Assembly: GCA_910584735.1 (NCBI GenBank)
Contig: CAJUBM010000096.1
Span: 1-11,445, forward strand
DNA: 11,445 nt
Origin: an uncultured Muribaculaceae bacterium
GTDB taxonomy: Bacteria; Bacteroidota; Bacteroidia; Bacteroidales; Muribaculaceae
Direction of reading: 5' to 3'
In this document: positions 6,852 through 11,445 of the stretch, in pieces
Layout of the letters: the number at the start of each line of letters is the position of its first letter
How positions within the stretch are numbered: the stretch's first letter is position 1
The notes under the pieces: model-generated
Database searches by the model: none
The model's input: only the letters and a program-made list of their open reading frames with translations
Told to the model about the DNA's origin: nothing
Program-made: the position numbers and the translations under genes

Positions 6852-7445
6852 TTATGATTCCCGTTTCAAGCCGCATAGGATAAACTCAATAACGGCTTCC
6901 TCGGAATCACCTCGGTCGAAACCGAAAGCCTCGAGCGATGCAGCACAGTTCGGATGGTCAAATCCCTGCATCACCACCACCGTCATAGCAGCGGCACGAC
7001 GAGCCTGTTGTGGGGAAAACTCTCCGTCAGCCACCCCCTTTTCAAGAATCCGACTCAGAATCTCCACCTCTTTTTTGGCCGCAAGGCGACGTGTCTTTTC
7101 AGCCCTCTTGAAATCGAGACGCAGAATATCCGACACATTCTCGGGCAGGAAACGCCCCGTAGGACATTTTACAATGTCAAGGCGGGCATGTAGGAAATCC
7201 GACAGTTTCCGGGTAGCCGAAGCATCGCTGTCAAGAATCTGGCGCTGACGTGAGACAATCTGTTCACTCTCACGCTCTATGACTGCCTGATGAATCTCAC
7301 GCTTGTTCTTAAAATAAGTATAGATGGTACGCCGCCCCTTTTCCGAGGCGTTGGCGATATCAAGCATGGTGGTATTCTCCACCCCCTTGTGGGCGAACAA
7401 TTGACGCGCCACGTCAATCAGCTTATCGCGTGTCTTGCTTACCAT
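6852..7445 (-). CDS. TetR/AcrR-family transcriptional regulator
   Basis: This 197-residue one-component regulator has an N-terminal DNA-binding domain (about residues 5-50). It carries the characteristic helix-turn-helix TTMLDIANASEKGRRTIYTY and the following FKNKREIHQAVI. The C-terminal ligand and dimerisation domain (about 60-197) is helical and not obviously assignable to a ligand. It is the first gene of the tetR-fabG pair, so control of fatty-acid synthesis by an acyl-type ligand is a reasonable inference. No ligand can be read from the sequence. An inverted repeat 24-37 nt upstream of the ATG is a possible operator. The ATG at 7445 gives a normal TetR N-terminus (MVSKTRDKLIDVARQLFAHKG). 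Confidence 0.92.
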   Translation of the reverse strand: MVSKTRDKLIDVARQLFAHKGVENTTMLDIANASEKGRRTIYTYFKNKREIHQAVIERESEQIVSRQRQILDSDASATRKLSDFLHARLDIVKCPTGRFLPENVSDILRLDFKRAEKTRRLAAKKEVEILSRILEKGVADGEFSPQQARRAAAMTVVVMQGFDHPNCAASLEAFGFDRGDSEEAVIEFILCGLKRES

Positions 7446-7468
7446 CTTTTAAAAATATCTAAATTTTG

Positions 7469-7482
7469 TGCGAAGTTACGCA
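7469..7482. promoter_or_regulatory. Possible TetR operator upstream of tetR
   Basis: The sequence TGCGAAGTTACGCA has perfect 4-bp arms (TGCG / CGCA) around six bases. On the minus strand it contains TAACTTCG, one mismatch from a TAnnTTTG -7 box. A dimeric repressor bound here would sit on the presumed tetR-fabG promoter. The arms are short, no -33 TTTG is visible, and similar short palindromes occur by chance, so confidence is low. Confidence 0.3.
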
Positions 7483-7549
7483 TTTTTATTTGAAAACCTT
7501 TAGCCCTGAACCGTTTTTTCATCCTGCTGCCCTGTTTTTATATAAAAAA

Positions 7550-7581
7550 TTTGGAAAGCGGACATCGAATTGCTAATTTCG
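7550..7581 (+). promoter_or_regulatory. Bacteroidota-type promoter of the dacB operon
   Basis: TTTG at 7550-7553 is followed by exactly 20 nt and then TAATTTCG (7574-7581), one mismatch from TAnnTTTG. The predicted transcription start is near 7586-7589, only a few bases before the ATG at 7592, so the leader would be nearly absent. The promoter is divergent from tetR within a 146-nt AT-rich intergenic region. Confidence 0.6.
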
Positions 7582-7591
7582 TGGAATAAAA

Positions 7592-8884
7592 ATGAAATAT
7601 ATACCACTACATATACCCCTCTTCCGGCTGTTTATAACGCTGTTTATAAGCTGTCTGCTATGTTACGCGCCTACCATGAGCGCGCTTCATACACAAACCA
7701 CACCCGACAATATCGCACCACCCGACAGTATCTCACAGGCCGATACCATCCCCCCTCCGCCACTCGATGTTCCGGCCAAGGTTGGCATAATAATACGTGA
7801 CCTCTCATCCGGGGAAGATATAGTGGAACGCAATCCCGACATGCCGCTATCTCCTGCGAGCATAACCAAATGCCTCACCGCCGCCTGCTGCATGCTCGAT
7901 GGGAAAGAGGACATGTGCTTTACCACCTCAGCCTATATCGAAGGTGCCGTACGCGACCGCCAGCTATACGGCAACCTCGTAATAATGGCATCAGGCGACC
8001 CTACCACCGAAAGCCGACATTTCCCCTCAAACAAAGCCCTGCACGACAGTATCGCCGCTCATGTCTCCAACCTCGGCATAGACTCAATTCGCGGCCAGAT
8101 TATATTCGACTCATCCATAGTCCCGGAAAGCGGGCCTTCCACCCACTGGATGACCGAAGATTTCAAATGGAGCTACGGGGCCGGTCATTATGCAATAAAC
8201 TTCCGCGACAATACCGTAGGTGCAGACAGGGCTATGCCCGACCCTCCCGGGAATTTCTATGACGCGTTATGCGGAGCATTGGAATCTCGCGGAGTCTATA
8301 TCCTTGATGAAGAAATTGATATAGCGGGGAAACCGACACTGATTTATTCGCGCCGGTCACCCAAAGGAAGCGAGATTATGAGAAGTATGATGGTACGCTC
8401 CGACAATATGTTTGCCGAGGGGATGTTGCGATCACTTTCACCCGGAGGTAACACCGATGAAGCGGTAACCCGCGAGAAAAAGCTCCTTGCCTCATCGGGG
8501 CTCAACCTGTCTACCCCGATGGCTATCTACGACGGCTCCGGGCTGGCTCGTGACAACCGTCTGACCCCTCGCTTCATGTCCGACCTGCTCGCAATGATGG
8601 CAAAATCGCCCTACGCCGGGAATTACATCAAACTGTTTCCGGCTGCCGGAGAGGAAGGAACCGTACGCCGCCTCCTAAAAGACACTCCCCTCGCCGGCAG
8701 ATTAGTGTTGAAAAGCGGCAGTATGCGCGGGGTGCAATGTTACGCCGGATACAAACTTGATGAACATGGCGCTCCATCGCACGTTGTAGTAATTATGGTC
8801 AACGGCTTCTCTTGCCCCCGTAAAGAGGTAGTGGCATCAGCAGAACAGATGTTGCTCGACACCTTCATCGCTAAAGACAAATAA
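7592..8884 (+). CDS. dacB: D-alanyl-D-alanine carboxypeptidase/endopeptidase (PBP4, peptidase S13)
   Basis: This class C low-molecular-mass penicillin-binding protein trims terminal D-Ala and cleaves D-Ala-mDAP cross-links of peptidoglycan in the periplasm. Of its 430 residues, 1-31 form a signal peptide (MKYIPLHIPL then a hydrophobic core, end near SA). All three active-site motifs are present: S90-I-T-K93 (SxxK), S270-D271-N272 (SDN) and K374-S375-G376 (a KSG form of KTG). The family-typical GQIIFDSSIV (168-177) and YDGSGLARDNRLTP (313-326) are also present. The spacing from SxxK to SDN is about 180 residues, against roughly 240 in well-studied class C enzymes. The extra domains inserted there are therefore reduced. 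It heads a tight operon with the acidic protein and rsmI. Confidence 0.94.
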   Translation: MKYIPLHIPLFRLFITLFISCLLCYAPTMSALHTQTTPDNIAPPDSISQADTIPPPPLDVPAKVGIIIRDLSSGEDIVERNPDMPLSPASITKCLTAACCMLDGKEDMCFTTSAYIEGAVRDRQLYGNLVIMASGDPTTESRHFPSNKALHDSIAAHVSNLGIDSIRGQIIFDSSIVPESGPSTHWMTEDFKWSYGAGHYAINFRDNTVGADRAMPDPPGNFYDALCGALESRGVYILDEEIDIAGKPTLIYSRRSPKGSEIMRSMMVRSDNMFAEGMLRSLSPGGNTDEAVTREKKLLASSGLNLSTPMAIYDGSGLARDNRLTPRFMSDLLAMMAKSPYAGNYIKLFPAAGEEGTVRRLLKDTPLAGRLVLKSGSMRGVQCYAGYKLDEHGAPSHVVVIMVNGFSCPRKEVVASAEQMLLDTFIAKDK

Positions 8885-8894
8885 ACAGCAGACT

Positions 8895-9485
8895 ATGAAC
8901 CCGATAATAGACAAAATGCTCACCGTCACGGCAGATATTGCCGAGAACCTCCTGTCTGCCAAAGACTCGGGAGCCTCTGTCCTTGATGCCGACACCAAAC
9001 TGCTCATAATCCAGCTTGCCGAACTCGCATCAAACCTACCTGACAAGGACGAGGAAACCGGCGGCGAAACAGAGACCTCGGAAATATCCGAGGTACACAT
9101 CTCCGAAGCTGCCGAAACTACACCTCCGGAAGAACCCGAAAGCTATATAACACAAGAGGAGCAAGACGGACAAGGGTATGAATATAAGGAAGAGGAGGAG
9201 AGCGAAGAGGAGGAGCCGGAAACAAACCTTCAGGAGCCGATACCAACTACCGAGGCCGTAGACCTGTCGCTTTGGCGACAACTTTTCTCTATAAACGACA
9301 TGTTCCTGTTCCGCCGCGAACTCTTCAACGGCAGCGAAACGCTTTTCAACACCGCCCTCGGCGAGATAGGGCAATCACGCTCAGTGGATGAAGTGCGCCG
9401 GGTGCTTACCGACCGATACGGGATCGACCTAAGGCAAAAGACAGCTAAAGAATTTCTCAGTGTCATTTCAACAGTATTCGAATAA
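8895..9485 (+). CDS. Conserved-looking acidic hypothetical protein with Glu-rich linker
   Basis: I do not recognise a named family. The 196 residues divide into three parts: a helical N-terminus (1-48, IIDKMLTVTADIAENLL...), a strongly acidic linker (about 50-113, mostly Glu with Thr, Ser, Pro) that is surely disordered, and a compact helical C-terminus (about 121-196, SLWRQLFSINDMFLFRREL...). The 'SINDMFLFRRELFNG' segment resembles the C-terminal motif of uncharacterised Bacteroidetes proteins as I remember them. There is no signal peptide or membrane segment, so it is probably cytoplasmic. It starts 10 nt after dacB and ends 9 nt before rsmI, so it is translated as part of that operon. Confidence 0.85.
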   Translation: MNPIIDKMLTVTADIAENLLSAKDSGASVLDADTKLLIIQLAELASNLPDKDEETGGETETSEISEVHISEAAETTPPEEPESYITQEEQDGQGYEYKEEEESEEEEPETNLQEPIPTTEAVDLSLWRQLFSINDMFLFRRELFNGSETLFNTALGEIGQSRSVDEVRRVLTDRYGIDLRQKTAKEFLSVISTVFE

Positions 9486-9494
9486 TAAAATCCT

Positions 9495-10247
9495 ATGGGC
9501 GAAGCTAACGGAAAACTCTACGTTGTACCCACCCCGGTGGGCAATCTAAACGACATGGCCCCGCGAGCCATAGAGACACTGCGCTCCGTGTCGCTGATTC
9601 TGGCGGAGGACACGCGTACCAGCGCCACACTCATGCGCCATTTCGGGATAACCACCCCTATGGCCTCACACCATAAATATAATGAGCATGAGACCCTCTC
9701 GAAAGTAACAGAATCGCTACTTGCCGGACAAGACATAGCGCTGGTGTCGGACGCCGGTACCCCCGGGATTTCCGATCCGGGATTCATGCTCGTGCGCGAA
9801 TGTAGGCTGCGGGGTATCGAAGTCGAGACGCTGCCCGGCCCCACGGCTTTCGTCCCGGCGCTGGTAAACTCGGGTCTCCCCTGCGAACGATTCTGTTTTG
9901 AAGGCTTCCTTCCTCCGAAAAAAGGACGCGCCACCCGCCTGGCCGAACTCGCCGCCGATGAACGGACGTTCATAATATACGAATCCCCGCTCCGCCTCAT
10001 AAAGACACTTGGTGATTTGATTGAAGCATGCGGCGCTGACAGGGATGCCTCAGTGTCGCGCGAGATTTCTAAACTGCACAATTCGACCCATAACGGCACA
10101 TTGGGAGAGCTACATGATTTTTTCTTACAGAACAATCCGCGAGGAGAGATTGTTATTGTAGTGTCGGGCAATCGTGTCCGTAGCGAGCATAAAAAAGTTC
10201 ATCAAAACAAATATCGGCCCTCCGCCACCACTGACGAGACAACATAG
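9495..10247 (+). CDS. rsmI: 16S rRNA (cytidine-1402-2'-O)-methyltransferase RsmI
   Basis: RsmI uses S-adenosylmethionine to methylate the 2'-OH of C1402 in the decoding centre of 16S rRNA. The 250 residues carry the tetrapyrrole-methylase fold motifs: VPTPVGNL (11-18), AEDTR (37-41), SDAGTPGISDPG (85-96), PGPTA (114-118), GFLP (137-140), YESP (162-165), SREISKLH (188-195) and RGEIVIV (216-222). It is shorter than the E. coli protein (286 residues). The C-terminal extension is missing and replaced by a short polar tail (about 225-250). It is the last gene of the tight dacB operon. The following lipoprotein is 74 nt away, with no terminator between. Confidence 0.96.
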   Translation: MGEANGKLYVVPTPVGNLNDMAPRAIETLRSVSLILAEDTRTSATLMRHFGITTPMASHHKYNEHETLSKVTESLLAGQDIALVSDAGTPGISDPGFMLVRECRLRGIEVETLPGPTAFVPALVNSGLPCERFCFEGFLPPKKGRATRLAELAADERTFIIYESPLRLIKTLGDLIEACGADRDASVSREISKLHNSTHNGTLGELHDFFLQNNPRGEIVIVVSGNRVRSEHKKVHQNKYRPSATTDETT

Positions 10248-10321
10248 ACTCATTCCTCTGTCCCGCAGATGCCGATAAGGCCGAGACCCTATTACGAAAA
10301 AACGTACTAAACTATTTAATT

Positions 10322-11191
10322 ATGAAAAAGTTTGCAGCAATCGCCCTCGCCGCGCTGGCAGTAATGGGCACAGCATGCCACAACGAAAAAGGACAGAACG
10401 ATGAGCAAGGGAACTATCCGACCACGTCCGATTCCTTGCGCGTGGCCCTGGCAAACCAGGACTCACTTCTTATGCTTATGAACGATGTCTCGGAAGGGTT
10501 GTCCCAGATTAAACAGATGGAGAATATCCTGGACGCCACTACCGGCATGTCGCCCGAGGCTCAGAACAAGCGCCAGCAGATACGCAACGATATCCTCGCC
10601 ATCCAGCAGACCCTCCAGAAGAACCGCGACCGCCTGGCAGAACTGGAAAAGAAACTCGGCGATGCAAGTGCCAACAACAAAACGCTCCAACGCTCCATCG
10701 AGACCCTGAAAAAACAGATTGCCGACCAGGAAGGAACAATCCAGACCCTGCGCAACGAACTGGCTTCAGCCAACATAAAAATCGACCAGCTTAACAACTC
10801 GGTAGACTCGCTGAACACCACGGTGGCAAACGTATCGGAAGAACGCAGCGCAGCCCAGGCCCGCGCCGCCGAACTCAACGCCGAACTCAACACCTGCTAC
10901 TACGTTATCGGCACCAACAAGGAACTAAAGGCCAAGAAGGTTATCGAAAGTGGATTCCTCCGCAAGACCAAGGTACTACCCGGCGACCAGTCTACGGCGA
11001 ACTTCATAAAGGGAGACAAGACCCAGCTTCACTCCATACCCCTCTACTCGAAGAAAGCAAAGGTTATGACCAACCAGCCCGCATCGTCCTACGAACTCGT
11101 AAAAGACGCCAACGGCAGCTACACTCTGAAAATAACAAACCCCGGAGCCTTCTGGGAGAAATCGAATTTCCTCGTAATAAAGATTGACTGA
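10322..11191 (+). CDS. Coiled-coil lipoprotein, unknown function
   Basis: This 289-residue protein begins with a lipoprotein signal peptide (MKKFAAIALAALAVMGTAC, lipidated cysteine at 19). Residues about 40-75 are helical. Residues about 82-188 form a long coiled coil with E/K/Q/L heptads (NRDRLAELEKKLGDA..., TIQTLRNELASANIKIDQL). The C-terminal domain (190-289) begins with CYYVIGTNKELKAK and ends in GAFWEKSNFLVIKID, which looks beta-rich. I recall similar unnamed proteins in other Bacteroidales but assign no function. A tether spanning the periplasm is one possibility. The 74-nt gap after rsmI holds no clear TAnnTTTG box, so transcription may continue from the dacB operon. It ends 40 nt before a strong terminator. 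Confidence 0.88.
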   Translation: MKKFAAIALAALAVMGTACHNEKGQNDEQGNYPTTSDSLRVALANQDSLLMLMNDVSEGLSQIKQMENILDATTGMSPEAQNKRQQIRNDILAIQQTLQKNRDRLAELEKKLGDASANNKTLQRSIETLKKQIADQEGTIQTLRNELASANIKIDQLNNSVDSLNTTVANVSEERSAAQARAAELNAELNTCYYVIGTNKELKAKKVIESGFLRKTKVLPGDQSTANFIKGDKTQLHSIPLYSKKAKVMTNQPASSYELVKDANGSYTLKITNPGAFWEKSNFLVIKID

Positions 11192-11231
11192 CCTTCGATT
11201 TCCAACTGATACAACAGGATTCTAATTCTTT

Positions 11232-11274
11232 AAAGGCGGTGTGTCAAAAAATTGAATTTTGACACACCGCCTTT
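11232..11274. terminator. 18-bp hairpin terminator after the coiled-coil lipoprotein
   Basis: Bases 11232-11249 are the exact reverse complement of 11257-11274, with a 7-nt loop (AATTGAA). The stem has a GC-rich base (AAAGGCGGTGTGTC) and A/T runs at both ends, so it could work in either direction. It lies 40 nt after the stop codon of the lipoprotein gene and before the repeat pair. Confidence 0.82.
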
Positions 11275-11300
11275 GCTTTACAGTTATAGTAGCCGGATGG

Positions 11301-11344
11301 TAGTGGCGCCGGACCTCCGGGACGGCAGGCCGCCCGAAGAGGCG
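11301..11344 (-). repeat. Dispersed GC-rich repeat, left arm of inverted pair
   Basis: This is the reverse complement of 11402-11445 at 43 of 44 positions; the single difference (G at 11332 against T at 11414) would still pair as a G-U wobble in RNA. Similarity begins exactly at TAGTGGCG, the same boundary as in the copy at 1-45. The base before it is G, giving GTAG, which resembles the head tetranucleotide of REP elements. The copy at 1-45 lacks that G, so the head is not conserved between them. Confidence 0.9.
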
Positions 11345-11401
11345 CAGCAGAATCAAAAATGCTAACATCCTCTCAAAAAATAGTTGACTATTCTCCGACT
11401 C
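11345..11401. other. AT-rich spacer between the inverted repeat arms
   Basis: This 57-nt stretch separates the two arms. It contains a short palindrome (AATAGT-TG-ACTATT, 11379-11392) and no reading frame or promoter that I can support. In a folded transcript it would be the apical loop of the 44-bp stem. Confidence 0.6.
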
Positions 11402-11445
11402 CGCCTCTTCGGGTGGCCTGCCGTCCCGGAGGTCCGGCGCCACTA
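11402..11445 (+). repeat. Dispersed GC-rich repeat, right arm of inverted pair
   Basis: Direct-orientation copy matching 1-45 (one mismatch when base 11401 is included) and inverted relative to 11301-11344. The window stops at the last base of the shared unit, so the flank on this side cannot be seen and target-site duplications cannot be checked. Confidence 0.9.

Noticed and set aside
9518..10171. 217-codon open frame on the minus strand opposite rsmI
   Set aside because: It is fully antisense to rsmI, whose motifs are unmistakable, and has no independent support.
1..11445. Terminal direct repeats as a sign of a circular plasmid or phage genome
   Set aside because: The two ends differ at one position, so they are not an exact assembly overlap, and the content is chromosomal housekeeping (relA, smpB, fabG, rsmI) with no replication, mobilisation or virion genes.

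Overview
The window looks like a piece of chromosome from a Bacteroidota bacterium, most likely order Bacteroidales (a Muribaculaceae- or Bacteroides-like gut lineage; the family is a guess). The grounds are: several genes preceded by the Bacteroidota-type -7 box TAnnTTTG, one with a TTTG element exactly 20 nt upstream; no convincing Shine-Dalgarno placement; a GC content around one half; and Bacteroidales-style protein families. These include a RelA-type (p)ppGpp synthetase with a degenerate hydrolase domain, a YIP1-like membrane protein next to smpB, a Q/N-rich TM2 protein, a TetR-fabG pair and coiled-coil lipoproteins. No phage, plasmid, transposase, CRISPR or secondary-metabolite genes were seen.

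Layout. Positions 1-45 hold one copy of a GC-rich dispersed repeat. A sugar/maltose-type O-acetyltransferase (165-758, +) converges, with no spacer, on a lipoprotein gene (759-1592, -). A relA/spoT homolog follows upstream (1712-3991, -). A divergent intergenic region (3992-4175) separates relA from a rightward group: YIP1-like membrane protein (GTG start, 4176-4742), smpB (4773-5225) and a TM2-domain protein with a long Q/N/Y/G-rich N-terminus (5315-5950). A perfect 26-bp palindrome (5972-6024) then serves as a two-way terminator against the leftward tetR-fabG pair (7445-6043). A second divergent region (7446-7591) leads into dacB (PBP4), an acidic hypothetical protein and rsmI (7592-10247, gaps of about 10 nt, one operon). 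A coiled-coil lipoprotein (10322-11191) and a strong hairpin terminator (11232-11274) come next. The window ends in an inverted pair of the same repeat seen at its start (11301-11344 and 11402-11445).

How the genes work together. Most are housekeeping: stringent response (relA), ribosome rescue (smpB), 16S rRNA methylation (rsmI), fatty-acid elongation (fabG with a possible local TetR regulator) and peptidoglycan trimming (dacB). The rest are envelope proteins of unknown role. I do not see a new multi-gene system. The observations most worth following are the repeat pair that bounds the window (REPIN- or MITE-like), the loss of the hydrolase motifs in the RelA homolog, the prion-like composition of the TM2 protein, and the conserved-looking but unnamed acidic protein between dacB and rsmI.
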